From Ruegeria meonggei (GTDB taxonomy: Bacteria > Pseudomonadota > Alphaproteobacteria > Rhodobacterales > Rhodobacteraceae), in NCBI RefSeq assembly GCF_900172215.1, contig NZ_FWFP01000004.1, positions 124,001-188,000 of the forward strand: 64,000 nucleotides of DNA, read 5' to 3'. The notes beneath the pieces were generated by a model. That model saw nothing but the letters and a program-made list of their open reading frames with translations, was not told the origin of the DNA and made no database searches. The position numbers and the translations under genes were made by a program. This document shows positions 17,963 to 26,971 of this stretch, in pieces. The stretch's first letter is position 1. Each line of letters begins with the position of its first letter.

Positions 17963-18883
17963 ATGCCCGGCTTCCTGAAAGAGTTTTTCAACCGCAATGG
18001 CACCGGCATGGGGCTGGCGATCCTCGGTCTGGTCCTGTTCTGGACCATCGGCCTGATTATCCTGCCACAACTGTCGATGCTGGACTTCTCGTTCCGTCCG
18101 AACCTGCCACCGCCAGAGATTGGCGGGCCCAAAGACGTTTATACGCTTGAGAACTACAAATACCTCGTCTACGGCCCCGAGGGTGGCAGTCAGTCCTATA
18201 ACACGGTCGATTTGCGCGTGTTCTTCCGAACCTTGCTGGCCGCAGTCTGCGTGACGATATTCAACCTGATCCTCTGCTATCCGATTGCCTATTACCTGGG
18301 TCAATCCAAGGGCAGCCATATCCGCATCTTTGCGATCATGCTGATCATCCCTTACTGGATCAACGAGATTCTGCGGGCCTTTGCCCTGCGGATCATCTTT
18401 GGTGAGACCGGCGTGCTGAACACCTTGTTCACAGGGCTGGGCATCTGGGACACACCGTTTGATTTCATCCGTAACGACATCGCGCTCTATGCGGGGCTGG
18501 GGTACGCCTATATCCTGCTGATGATCTTCCCGATGTATAACGTCATAGAAAGTCTGGACAAAAACCAGATCGAGGCTGCGCGTGATCTGGGCGCGCCCTG
18601 GTGGCGGATTCACTGGCGGGTAGTTATTCCCTATGCCAAGCCGGGCATCAGCTCGGGCTGCACCATGGTCTTTATGCTGTCGGCAGGGGCTCTAGCCGCG
18701 CCGCAAATTCTGGGCGGGCCGTCGTCCCTGTGGTTCACACAGCTGATCTATCAGCAGTTCAACGACAACAATGACTGGCCGCAGGGGGCCGCCTACGCCA
18801 TCGTGCTGCTGGTGACCTGTATCCTGTTTGTGCTGGCCGTGATGCGCCTGTTCAAAGTGAACATGGGGGATATCGGGAAATGA
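17963..18883 (+). CDS. PotB-like ABC transporter permease
   Basis: The protein has 306 residues with about six transmembrane segments, the first at residues ~15-37, and an EAA loop E-A-A-R-D-L-G-A that docks on the ATPase. A periplasmic stretch (~40-85) follows the first segment. The stop overlaps the start of the second permease in an ATGA, so the two are translationally coupled and probably made in equal amounts. It forms the membrane channel with that partner. Confidence 0.88.
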   Translation: MPGFLKEFFNRNGTGMGLAILGLVLFWTIGLIILPQLSMLDFSFRPNLPPPEIGGPKDVYTLENYKYLVYGPEGGSQSYNTVDLRVFFRTLLAAVCVTIFNLILCYPIAYYLGQSKGSHIRIFAIMLIIPYWINEILRAFALRIIFGETGVLNTLFTGLGIWDTPFDFIRNDIALYAGLGYAYILLMIFPMYNVIESLDKNQIEAARDLGAPWWRIHWRVVIPYAKPGISSGCTMVFMLSAGALAAPQILGGPSSLWFTQLIYQQFNDNNDWPQGAAYAIVLLVTCILFVLAVMRLFKVNMGDIGK

Positions 18884-20142
18884 ATAATTCCTTCCTTCGT
18901 GTAAGTATCTGGGTCTATCTGGCGATCTTCTTTCTGTACTTGCTTGGGCCGTTGGTGATCATGTCGATTACCGCGTTCAACTCGTCGGGTTTCCCGCGGA
19001 TGACACCGTGGGAATGTCTGACTTTCCAATGGTTTGGAGAATTGTTTCAGGATCAACGTATCCTGAACGGGATCAAAAACTCGTTGATCATCGGGGCCGG
19101 GACGGTTGTTTTGTCAGTGGCGATGGGTCTGGCGGGTGCGTTGATGCTAACGCAGATATGGCCAAAGCTGCGCGCGACCTACTACACGGTCATCATCGCG
19201 CCGATCCTAATCCCGGGCGTTGTTCTGGGTATCTCGACGCTGGTGTTCTGGGACCGGATCAATCGGATGCTGGGTCTGGGTGCGGACAGCTTTTTGTCGA
19301 ACGGCATCTTCCTGACGGTAATTGGCCAATCCACCTTTATTGCCAGCTATTGCATGCTGGTCCTGGTGGCGCGGCTACAGCGCTATGATGTTGCCCTGAC
19401 CGAGGCCGCTTTGGATCTTGGCGCCACTCACGCACAGGCGTTCCGCAAAATCCTGCTGCCTTTCATGCGTCCGGCGATTGCCTCGGCGGCGGTATTGGCC
19501 TTCCTCGCATCGTTCGAGAACTACAACACCACCACGTTTACCTTCGGCGAATACCCGACACTGACGATCGAGTTGGCGCAAAAAGTGCGCTATGGCATCA
19601 CGCCCTCGATCTCGGCACTGGCCTTCATCATCGTGGCATTGACTGTGTTCTTTGCTCTGCTGAACGAGGCCAAGCTGAAACGGCAGGAACTGGTGGCCGC
19701 TGCGCGCAAAAATGCCACGGTCGAAGAGCTGGCGGGCAAGATCAAACTGCCCAGCTTTTTTGCAGGTAACATGGCTGCGGTTCTGGTTGTCGTCTTTGCT
19801 GTGGCAACGATCACCGTGGTCGGCACGGCGACGGCTTACAATCCGGGGCAGTGCATCGCCAACGTCAAAGAGCAGAAACGGCTTGAAGCAGAGCAACGCA
19901 TTCAGGAACTGCGCAAGCAGCGCGAAGAACAGCGCAAGAAACGGGAAGCCGAAGAGGCTGAGCAGGGTGATGCACAGCAATCGGCTCCGAAGCCGTCAAA
20001 CAACAGCGGCTTTGGCAACGTATTTGCTCCAAATACGCTGGATAGCGACGATGAAGACGACGCAACTGGTGCTGAAACACCCTCAAACAATGGTGGATCT
20101 GGCGGCGTCTTTGACCCCAACAGTCTGCAAGACAACCAATAG
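18880..20142 (+). CDS. PotC-like ABC transporter permease with extra C-terminal extension
   Basis: The protein has 420 residues, about 140 more than a usual PotC. Residues ~1-275 are a normal permease with an EAA loop (E-A-A-L-D-L-G-A). An additional transmembrane segment (~302-322) then leads to a highly charged helix rich in Glu, Arg, Lys and Gln (~330-365). The tail holds two imperfect 16-residue repeats, PSNNSGFGNVFAPNTL (372-387) and PSNNGGSGGVFDPNSL (401-416), separated by an acidic linker. The added segment and the repeats are not part of the transport fold and suggest an attached interaction module. A strong terminator follows. Confidence 0.87.
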   Translation: MNNSFLRVSIWVYLAIFFLYLLGPLVIMSITAFNSSGFPRMTPWECLTFQWFGELFQDQRILNGIKNSLIIGAGTVVLSVAMGLAGALMLTQIWPKLRATYYTVIIAPILIPGVVLGISTLVFWDRINRMLGLGADSFLSNGIFLTVIGQSTFIASYCMLVLVARLQRYDVALTEAALDLGATHAQAFRKILLPFMRPAIASAAVLAFLASFENYNTTTFTFGEYPTLTIELAQKVRYGITPSISALAFIIVALTVFFALLNEAKLKRQELVAAARKNATVEELAGKIKLPSFFAGNMAAVLVVVFAVATITVVGTATAYNPGQCIANVKEQKRLEAEQRIQELRKQREEQRKKREAEEAEQGDAQQSAPKPSNNSGFGNVFAPNTLDSDDEDDATGAETPSNNGGSGGVFDPNSLQDNQ

Positions 20143-20160
20143 GTCGACCTTTTGGACCCC

Positions 20161-20204
20161 GACGCGCCCTAAGAGATTACCGCTCTTCGGGCGCGTCTTT
20201 TTTT
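20161..20204 (+). terminator. Rho-independent terminator of the polyamine-type operon
   Basis: GACGCGCCC pairs with GGGCGCGTC, and an inner AAGAG/CTCTT stem extends the hairpin, followed by seven T residues. It starts 18 nt after the permease stop. From 20177 the hairpin overlaps the last codons of the convergent GH42 gene, so the same DNA encodes the end of that protein on the other strand. Confidence 0.9.
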
Positions 20205-22096
20205 ACGATGGTGACGCCACAGGCACCGATCTGGTGACCATTCCAGATGACGGGGTCGGCGTTATAGTTGATCAGGAAGGTATGGTTTTCCGTTTCACGT
20301 CGCCGCAGGCCTTCCGGCATTTGATGCAAGGATAGGCCGACCTGGTGCGCCGTCATAGTGATCACACGATCCCACAATGCTTCATCCGGAAAGCCAGCCA
20401 GATACCAGAGCCCGCCGTCGCCTTTCAACGCGGGTGCCTCATCTTCAAAGCTCAGCAGGTCGGGGCCTGTGCCGGACAGACGGTCGATCCAGTGTTGGGC
20501 CGCACCGCCTCCGATCACGCCGCGATGGACGTTTGGGGGCAGGGTTTCGACCAGATCGACGTCGCAATCCAGCCTGGACAAACCGGGTCGCCCGGCCTTT
20601 GGGATTTGAAAATCATGGGTGATGGCACCGCTACGAGGACCCAGAACACACAGGTCACATGCGCCTGACAGTCGCTGTTCCAGTTCGCTGTCCAGCGTTG
20701 CCAGCCCGGGTGCCAGGATCACCTTGTATCCCTGTGTGGGAAAGTTGGATGATGAGAGGAAGTCAACCGACAACCCGGCACGCCGCAACGCGCGGTAAGC
20801 CGAAAAGACCAGCCGGAAGTAGCTGAATCCGGCGCCTTGCGGCTGTGCGGTCCACGCCCAATCCGAGGCGTAGTCAAACAGAATGGCCACCTGCGCCTGT
20901 ACCTGTGTCACCGTGCCCATCCCCGCCAGGGTATCTGCCGTTCCGCGAGCCTCAGCCAATCCCGGGGCGGGGCGGTTATTTGGGGTCAACAAGCCTGCGT
21001 GCATTTGTTCCTGCGCAAACGGTGCTTGCCGCCAGCGGAAATAACTGACCACTTCGGCCCCATGTGCAACGGCTTCAAGCGACCAGAGGCGGACCATGCC
21101 AGGCAGGGGGGCCGGGTTGTAGGGGGCCCAGTTGACCGGGCCGGGTTGTTGCTCCATCACCCACCAACGGCCGCGTCCGACCGCGCGGTAAAGGTCGTGG
21201 TGAAAGGCTTGCATGTCAGGATCACCCTGCTGCAGGAAGGTGGTTTTTTGGGCATCGTCCGCTTCTAGCCGGTCAGAAAGAAAACCGATCGGATAGCTGT
21301 CCCATGTGGCAATATCCAGATCCTCCCCAACCTTGAAATGGTCGAAATCCAGCTCGCGCCCCATATAGTTGTGCAACAAAGGAACGTCGGTCAGTGGTCG
21401 CAGCACATCGACCTGCGCCTTGTTGAAAGCAACCACCTGATCCGAGCTGAAGCGGCGATAGGCCAGAACATGTGCGGGGTTGGGCTCTGTAACGGTCAGA
21501 TTGGGCGGTTCGATCTGGTCGAACCCGTCATATTCCATTGACCAGAAAACGTTGCCCCAAGCCTCGTTCAGGGCATCGATGGTGCCGTATTGGTTTTCCA
21601 GCCAATGGTGGAACGCTTTTGCGGCGAGATGGCTGTAGCTGACGGTGGTATCATGGCAGCCATATTCATTGTCGATCTGCCACGCGGCGATGTGAGGGTT
21701 GCGCCCGTACCGCTCGCCCATAATTTGGGCAACGCGTGTGCATTCTTTGATATAGCCCTGATGACTAAAGCAGTAGTGCCGGCGCGATCCGAATTTACGT
21801 GGCTGCCCATTTGCGTCCACGGCCAGCATGTCCAAGTGCTTTTCCAGCATCCACCGCGGAGGGGTCGCGGTTGGCGTGCCCAACACCACTTTCAAACCCG
21901 CAACACCCAGTACCTCAATCGCGCGATCCAACCAGTCAAAGTGCAGGTCACCAGGCGTCGGCTCCATCCGGCTCCATGCGAATTCGCCAATGCGAACCCA
22001 GGTGATACCGGTTTCGATCATGCGTTGGGCGTCGTCAGCCCACATCGCTTCGGGCCAGTGTTCGGGGTAATAGCATACGCCAAGTTCAGGCTTCAT
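20177..22096 (-). CDS. GH42 beta-galactosidase
   Basis: The protein has 639 residues. The GH42 catalytic barrel begins with the family opening L-G-V-C-Y-Y-P-E-H-W. The acid/base is Glu144 (I-D-N-E-Y-G) and the nucleophile Glu315 (M-E-Q-Q-P-G-x-V-N-W). A trimerisation-type domain and a small C-terminal domain follow. There is no signal peptide, so imported beta-galactosides are cleaved in the cytoplasm to release galactose. It is the last gene of the galactoside operon, coupled to the lactonase gene by an ATGA overlap. Its final codons form part of the convergent terminator. Confidence 0.92.
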   Translation of the reverse strand: MKPELGVCYYPEHWPEAMWADDAQRMIETGITWVRIGEFAWSRMEPTPGDLHFDWLDRAIEVLGVAGLKVVLGTPTATPPRWMLEKHLDMLAVDANGQPRKFGSRRHYCFSHQGYIKECTRVAQIMGERYGRNPHIAAWQIDNEYGCHDTTVSYSHLAAKAFHHWLENQYGTIDALNEAWGNVFWSMEYDGFDQIEPPNLTVTEPNPAHVLAYRRFSSDQVVAFNKAQVDVLRPLTDVPLLHNYMGRELDFDHFKVGEDLDIATWDSYPIGFLSDRLEADDAQKTTFLQQGDPDMQAFHHDLYRAVGRGRWWVMEQQPGPVNWAPYNPAPLPGMVRLWSLEAVAHGAEVVSYFRWRQAPFAQEQMHAGLLTPNNRPAPGLAEARGTADTLAGMGTVTQVQAQVAILFDYASDWAWTAQPQGAGFSYFRLVFSAYRALRRAGLSVDFLSSSNFPTQGYKVILAPGLATLDSELEQRLSGACDLCVLGPRSGAITHDFQIPKAGRPGLSRLDCDVDLVETLPPNVHRGVIGGGAAQHWIDRLSGTGPDLLSFEDEAPALKGDGGLWYLAGFPDEALWDRVITMTAHQVGLSLHQMPEGLRRRETENHTFLINYNADPVIWNGHQIGACGVTIVKKDAPEER

Positions 22097-22953
22097 AAGA
22101 TGACTCTGTGTTCCGTCTGGCCTTTGCCCACCGCAGTGGCGGCAAAGGTCATGCCATTTGTTGGTTGTGCATTCAGGGTGTCCACATCCAGCCCCTGACG
22201 CGCGGTAGTGCAGAAAAGCGTCGTCAGATCGTCACCACCAAAGGCGGGGCAGGACGTGTGGGCCGCCGGAAACTCAACAGCCGTCAAAAACTGCCCGGCG
22301 TCAGAGTAACCCGCCACGCGGCTTGCCCCCCATTGCGCGATCCAGATAGAGCCCTCGGCATCCACCACGGCACCGTCTGGGTTCAACCCATCCATCCGCA
22401 AGTCCAGAAAAACCGAAGGCGACCCAATGGGCCAACCCGTTTCCGGGTTCAACGCATATCGCATGACCAGTTTTGTCGCTGTATCGGTGAAATAGGCGCA
22501 GGACCGGTCCGGAGCAAAGCAGATGGCGTTCGAGATGGTAACATCCGGCACCAGCCGTTGCACTTCCCCACGCCAAAAGCGGTAAATCGACCCAGCACCA
22601 CGCTCTGCACTTTTGCCCATGGTCCCGATCCAGAACCCGCCCCAGGGGTCGGCGCGACCGTCATTGGATCGGGTGACGGGGTTGTCCACCTCAAGCGGGG
22701 CAATCAGGTCTTTGTCCTCAGTGGCCAGGTTGAACCGCCAAAGCCCGGTTTCTGATGCGATCAAAAGCGTGTCCCGGTCCACCCAGCCAGCGGCCGATAC
22801 ATGTTCTGGGAACTGCCAGCTGCGCGGCTCTCCATCTTCCTGCGTCATCAGGCGTTTGCCCAGAATATCAAACCAGAACAGCTGCTTGCGGTTCGGGTGC
22901 CACAATGGCCCTTCGCCCAACTCGCAGGGGCGGTCATCAAAGACCCTGCTCAT
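22093..22953 (-). CDS. SMP-30/gluconolactonase-family sugar lactonase
   Basis: The protein has 286 residues and is a six-bladed propeller of the SMP-30/LRE family. Predicted metal ligands are Glu14 (G-E-G-P-L-W), Asn142 (I-S-N-A-I) and Asp193 (N-P-D-G-A); N-D-G-R at 97-100 is also typical. In this pathway it should open galactono-lactone made by the SDR dehydrogenase to galactonate. ATGA overlaps at both ends couple it to the aldolase and the GH42 gene. Exact sugar specificity is inferred from the operon. Confidence 0.87.
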   Translation of the reverse strand: MSRVFDDRPCELGEGPLWHPNRKQLFWFDILGKRLMTQEDGEPRSWQFPEHVSAAGWVDRDTLLIASETGLWRFNLATEDKDLIAPLEVDNPVTRSNDGRADPWGGFWIGTMGKSAERGAGSIYRFWRGEVQRLVPDVTISNAICFAPDRSCAYFTDTATKLVMRYALNPETGWPIGSPSVFLDLRMDGLNPDGAVVDAEGSIWIAQWGASRVAGYSDAGQFLTAVEFPAAHTSCPAFGGDDLTTLFCTTARQGLDVDTLNAQPTNGMTFAATAVGKGQTEHRVIL

Positions 22954-23555
22954 CCGGCTGCCACATCATAGGCCGTAACGATCTGCCCGGCCCGGTCCGC
23001 GATGTCAGCGGCCGCCATTCCCGGTTTGAACAGGGCCGAACCGATCCCAAATCCGTCGGCTCCGGCGGTGAGCCAGTCGCCGAAATTCTCAGGGCCCGCA
23101 CCGCCAACGGCATAAACCAACGTATCTTTCGGCAGGATCGGTCGCATTGCGGCCAAGCCAGATGGTCCCGCCATAACGCCCGGAAACAGTTTCAGCCCCG
23201 TCGCTCCGGCCTTGAGTGCCACAAATGCCTCGGTCGGAGTATAGATGCCGGGCCAGCTTTCCAGACCAAGAGCATGGGTTCTGGAAATCACATCCGCATC
23301 GCAATTGGGCGAGACGATCAGCTTGCCGCCGACACCTGCGACAGCATCAACTTCGACGGGGCTCAGCACAGTTCCTGCGCCTATCAAAGCCTGATCCCCA
23401 AAGGTGTCTACCAGAATTTTGATGCTGTCCAAAGGATCGGGCGAGTTTAGCGGAACTTCGATCTTGTCGATACCAGCCGCGATTAAGGCATGGCCGACTG
23501 CGGCTGCTTCGGTCGGCCTCAGGCCGCGTAAAATGGCAATGATTGGTCGGCTCAT
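22950..23555 (-). CDS. dgoA: 2-dehydro-3-deoxy-6-phosphogalactonate aldolase
   Basis: The protein has 201 residues and is a KDPG/KDPGal-type class I aldolase. The Schiff-base lysine is Lys122 in L-K-L-F-P-G, with Glu33 in K-I-E-V-P-L as proton carrier. It splits KDPGal into pyruvate and glyceraldehyde 3-phosphate. ATG 23555 overlaps the kinase stop as ATGA and gives the normal family length. The frame is open 53 codons further upstream, but that extension lies within the kinase gene and looks non-coding. The adjacent kinase makes KDPGal the more likely substrate than KDPG. Confidence 0.9.
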   Translation of the reverse strand: MSRPIIAILRGLRPTEAAAVGHALIAAGIDKIEVPLNSPDPLDSIKILVDTFGDQALIGAGTVLSPVEVDAVAGVGGKLIVSPNCDADVISRTHALGLESWPGIYTPTEAFVALKAGATGLKLFPGVMAGPSGLAAMRPILPKDTLVYAVGGAGPENFGDWLTAGADGFGIGSALFKPGMAAADIADRAGQIVTAYDVAAG

Positions 23556-24445
23556 GCAATTTGTCTCGTTAGTTTTCGGGCCTGTGACAGGCCTGCCAGA
23601 GTGGATTGGGTGCTGTTGGTGGTTTCGACAAACGCGCCTTGGTGTTGCAGGGCCATGGCATAAACTCCAGACAGGCCCTCGGCACCGATAATCGCTATTT
23701 GCTGGCCCAGCCAATAGGCTCGGGTAGCGGCCAGTTCAGCGCCGATCAACAACCCCGACAGGCGTGCGCGGGCCGTACCTGCGTCCTGCCCATGCAGCAG
23801 ATCCGCAGCGCGAAGGCCAAACAATCGCGCCGCCAGTTGTTCGGGTTTCGACAGCGTATCCGCTGCGGCTTCAACAAAGGCGGCCTCGTCCCAGCCCTCA
23901 CCAACCGAGTGCTTCAGGACAGACTGCGCCTGTAGAAGTTCGAACATTTCACCTGTCATGAAAGTGCGGAAACTGATGACTTCACCAGCGCTGACCTGCA
24001 CCCATTTGGTGTGGGTGCCGGGCAGGCAAATCACGCCGTCCCAGTTCTGGTGACCAGCCAGAAACCCCGCAATCTGGGTTTCTTCGCCCCGCATGACATC
24101 CGGTGGTGACAGTTGTTTCAATCCGGGCACGACGAAGGCACGAATACGCGGGTCTGTATCCGGAACCCGGATCGGATCAACCGGCATCGCAGCACAAGGC
24201 ACGCTTGTATAAGGTGCCTCGACCCAGCCCTGTCGCGCACCCACCATGCCGCAGGCCACAACGTCGACTGGCTCTCTGCCCAGCCATCCTTCGATCAAAT
24301 CCAACAAAGCCACCTGGAAGTCACCTTTGGCAACGCGCGCCATGCCACGGTCAGACTGCGCCCGATCCAGCACGGATTCGCCCTGCATGGCCCAGACCCG
24401 CAGGTGCGACGTTCCCCAATCAACAGCGATCCATTCGGTGTTCAT
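23552..24445 (-). CDS. dgoK: 2-dehydro-3-deoxygalactonokinase
   Basis: The protein has 297 residues of the DgoK family. The N-terminal phosphate-binding motif V-D-W-G-T-S (residues 8-13) and the family-typical G-T-H-T-K-W-V and F-R-T-F-M-T-G-E segments are visible. It phosphorylates 2-keto-3-deoxygalactonate with ATP at carbon 6, feeding the aldolase. It lies 4 nt downstream of the SDR dehydrogenase gene and overlaps the aldolase start. Confidence 0.9.
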   Translation of the reverse strand: MNTEWIAVDWGTSHLRVWAMQGESVLDRAQSDRGMARVAKGDFQVALLDLIEGWLGREPVDVVACGMVGARQGWVEAPYTSVPCAAMPVDPIRVPDTDPRIRAFVVPGLKQLSPPDVMRGEETQIAGFLAGHQNWDGVICLPGTHTKWVQVSAGEVISFRTFMTGEMFELLQAQSVLKHSVGEGWDEAAFVEAAADTLSKPEQLAARLFGLRAADLLHGQDAGTARARLSGLLIGAELAATRAYWLGQQIAIIGAEGLSGVYAMALQHQGAFVETTNSTQSTLAGLSQARKLTRQIA

Positions 24446-24449
24446 GGCT

Positions 24450-25217
24450 CTATCCTGATGCTACAACGCCGCCGTCGACGGCCATGCATTGACCTGTCAT
24501 GGCTCGGCTGGCCTCGGACGCAAGGAACAGGGTCGGCGCGATCATGTCTTCGGGCGTAAGATGGTATTTCAGGCACTGGCGCTCCAGATGTGAGGCCAGA
24601 TCTTCGGGCGTGGCCCACATGTCCAGCTGTTTCTGCGTTAATACCCATCCGGGTGCCAGCGCGTTGACCCTGATTTTCTGCGGACCCAATTCGCGGGCAA
24701 GCGAGCGGGTCATTCCGGTAATCCCGGCGTTCGAAGTGGTATAGATCGGATAGCCTGCATTGCCCATAATGTAACTGATCGAGCTGAAATTGATGATCGC
24801 GCCGCCTTTACCCTGCATCTGGCGGGCGGCCTCCTGACAGGCAAAGTAATAAGCCTTGAGGTTCACCTCGATCATCCAATCCCAGAATTCCGTGGTGGTT
24901 TCCTCAAGCGAATGGCGTTGATCATTGGCCGCATTGTTGACCAACACGGTCAGGGGACCATGCGCCTCGGCAGCTTTCTCCATCGTGGCGTGCAATAGCT
25001 CTGTATCCGTCATATCGCCTTGCATGAACAACGGTGCGCGCCCGTGCTTTTCACGCATCTCGTCGACAAAAGCGCTGGCATCTGATCGGCCGATAAAGGC
25101 GACATTCGCGCCTTGTGACAGGAACCCGTCGGTCAGCGAAGCGCCCACACCCGATCCTCCGCCGGTGATGTAGACGGACGCTCCGTTCAGGTCGTGAAAT
25201 GTGGCTGGTTGATCCAT
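24450..25217 (-). CDS. SDR-family sugar dehydrogenase, probable galactose 1-dehydrogenase, active-site Lys replaced by Asn
   Basis: The protein has 255 residues and a Rossmann-fold SDR. The cofactor motif T-G-G-G-S-G-V-G is at residues 18-25, N-N-A at 94-96, and the catalytic Tyr159. The usual Y-x-x-x-K reads Y-T-T-S-N here, so Asn163 (codon AAC at 24731-24729 on the minus strand) replaces the catalytic lysine. Overall it resembles Caulobacter-type xylose dehydrogenases, which keep the Lys as I recall them. Context predicts oxidation of galactose to galactonolactone. Whether the Asn enzyme is active, changed or dead is open. One base is shared between its start codon and the dehydratase stop. 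Confidence 0.85.
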   Translation of the reverse strand: MDQPATFHDLNGASVYITGGGSGVGASLTDGFLSQGANVAFIGRSDASAFVDEMREKHGRAPLFMQGDMTDTELLHATMEKAAEAHGPLTVLVNNAANDQRHSLEETTTEFWDWMIEVNLKAYYFACQEAARQMQGKGGAIINFSSISYIMGNAGYPIYTTSNAGITGMTRSLARELGPQKIRVNALAPGWVLTQKQLDMWATPEDLASHLERQCLKYHLTPEDMIAPTLFLASEASRAMTGQCMAVDGGVVASG

Positions 25218-26923
25218 CAGTGGCTCTCTCTGGTCACAAGGCGGGTGTCTTTGCCTACAAGAAAATCAAGGTCGGCGCCCCGATCGGCCTGCAGCACGTG
25301 GTCAATGTAAAGCTTGGCATAGCCGCGGGTATAGTGTGGGTCGTCCGGTTGCCACGCGGCGCGGCGAGCGTCCAGTTCCTTTTCGTCTACAAGCAATTCA
25401 AGCGCACCCTTGCTGGCTGACACGCGGATACGGTCTCCGGTTTGCGCCAATGCCAGCGGGCCACCAGCCTGCGCTTCGGGGCTGACATGCAGGATGACGG
25501 TACCAAACGCCGTGCCGGACATGCGCGCGTCCGAAATTCGGATCATGTCGCGCACGCCTGCTTTTACCAACTTGGCCGGGATCGGCATGTTGCCGACCTC
25601 CGGCATGCCCGGATAGCCCTTGGGGCCGCAGCCCTTAAGCACCAGAATGGTCTCGGGTGTCACCGGCAGATCGTCGCGGTCGATATTGGCCTTCAGGTCC
25701 TCAATGCTTTCGAAAACAAAGGCCTCGGCTTCGGTTTCCAACAGCCCGTCTGTTGCGGCTGAGGGTTTAACGATGGCCCCGTTGGGCGCGAGATTCCCCC
25801 GCAGCACCCGCAAGCCAGCCGCAGGTTTAACCGGGTCATCAAAAGGCCGGATCACATCGCGGTTAAAGCATTCAGCCCCGTCGTAATAGGCTGAAATGTA
25901 CTTGTTTAGAACGGTCTTGGCCGGGCGCAAGTGCGGCTTTATCTCGGACAGCACAACCGGCACGCCGCCCGCATAACAGAAGTCCTCCATCAGGTATTTG
26001 CCCGATGGCATGCAATTCACCAGTAGGGGGATTTCCGACCCGATCTCAAAGTCTTTCAGCGTCAGATCAACACCCACGCGACCTGCAAGGGCCAGCAGGT
26101 GGACAACCGCATTGGTCGAACCACCGACGGCAGCATTGGTCAGTATGGCGTTCTCAAAGGCTTCTTTTGTCAGGATATCGGATGGCTTCAGATCCTCATC
26201 CACCATCTCAACGATCCGCTTGCCGGTCAGATGCGCCAGTGCCATGCGACGTGCATCCACAGCAGGCAAGGCGGCGTTGGTCGGCAGGCTCATGCCCATC
26301 GCCTCGACCAGCGAGGCCATAGTGCTGGCGGTGCCCATTGTCATACAGACCCCGGCACTGCGAGACATGCCGGATTCGGCGTTCATGAAGTCCTGCAGGG
26401 TCATTTCACCCGCCCGCACGGCCTCGGAAAACTTCCAGACATCCGTGCCTGAGCCGATATCCTGCCCGCGATACTTGCCGTTGAGCATCGGGCCGGAGCT
26501 GACAACGATTGAGGGCAGATCGACCGAAGCCGCGCCCATCAATTGCCCCGGTGTGGTTTTGTCACAGCCGCCCAGCAGGACAACGCCATCGATGCCATAA
26601 GCACGGATCGATTCCTCAACATCCATCGCCAACAGATTGCGAAACAGCATGGCGGTAGGTTTCATTTGGGTCTCACCCAGGGACATCACCGGAAACTCAA
26701 CCGGAAAGCCTCCTGCCTCCCACACACCGCGCTTTACGCCCTCGGCCAAATCACGCAGGCCCGAGTTGCAGGGCGTGAGTTCGGACCAGGTATTGCAGAT
26801 ACCAATGATGGGCCGCCCGTCGAAAGCGTGATCCGGAAAGCCCTGGTTCTTCATCCAGGACCGATGGATAAATCCGTCTTTGTCGAGTTTTCCGTACCAG
26901 TGTTGTGAACGGCGTTTCTTCAT
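25217..26923 (-). CDS. IlvD/Edd-family sugar-acid dehydratase, probable galactonate dehydratase
   Basis: The protein has 568 residues. Likely Fe-S cluster cysteines are Cys52 (T-P-C-N), Cys120 (G-G-C-D-K-T) and Cys193 (G-V-C-M-T-M-G). It belongs to the sugar-acid branch of the family (arabinonate, xylonate, galactonate) rather than to dihydroxyacid dehydratases, judged by the N-terminal pattern R-S-W-M-K-N-Q-G and the C-terminal W-x-P-D-D-P-H-Y-x-R-G-Y-A. It would convert galactonate to 2-keto-3-deoxygalactonate. The usual De Ley-Doudoroff galactonate dehydratase is an enolase-family DgoD, so this is a non-orthologous replacement. L-arabinonate or D-fuconate are alternative substrates. Confidence 0.87.
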   Translation of the reverse strand: MKKRRSQHWYGKLDKDGFIHRSWMKNQGFPDHAFDGRPIIGICNTWSELTPCNSGLRDLAEGVKRGVWEAGGFPVEFPVMSLGETQMKPTAMLFRNLLAMDVEESIRAYGIDGVVLLGGCDKTTPGQLMGAASVDLPSIVVSSGPMLNGKYRGQDIGSGTDVWKFSEAVRAGEMTLQDFMNAESGMSRSAGVCMTMGTASTMASLVEAMGMSLPTNAALPAVDARRMALAHLTGKRIVEMVDEDLKPSDILTKEAFENAILTNAAVGGSTNAVVHLLALAGRVGVDLTLKDFEIGSEIPLLVNCMPSGKYLMEDFCYAGGVPVVLSEIKPHLRPAKTVLNKYISAYYDGAECFNRDVIRPFDDPVKPAAGLRVLRGNLAPNGAIVKPSAATDGLLETEAEAFVFESIEDLKANIDRDDLPVTPETILVLKGCGPKGYPGMPEVGNMPIPAKLVKAGVRDMIRISDARMSGTAFGTVILHVSPEAQAGGPLALAQTGDRIRVSASKGALELLVDEKELDARRAAWQPDDPHYTRGYAKLYIDHVLQADRGADLDFLVGKDTRLVTRESH

Positions 26924-26971
26924 ATCTTGGGGTGCTTTTCAGGCAAGGAGTGTCAGGGCGAAATGTAACGA

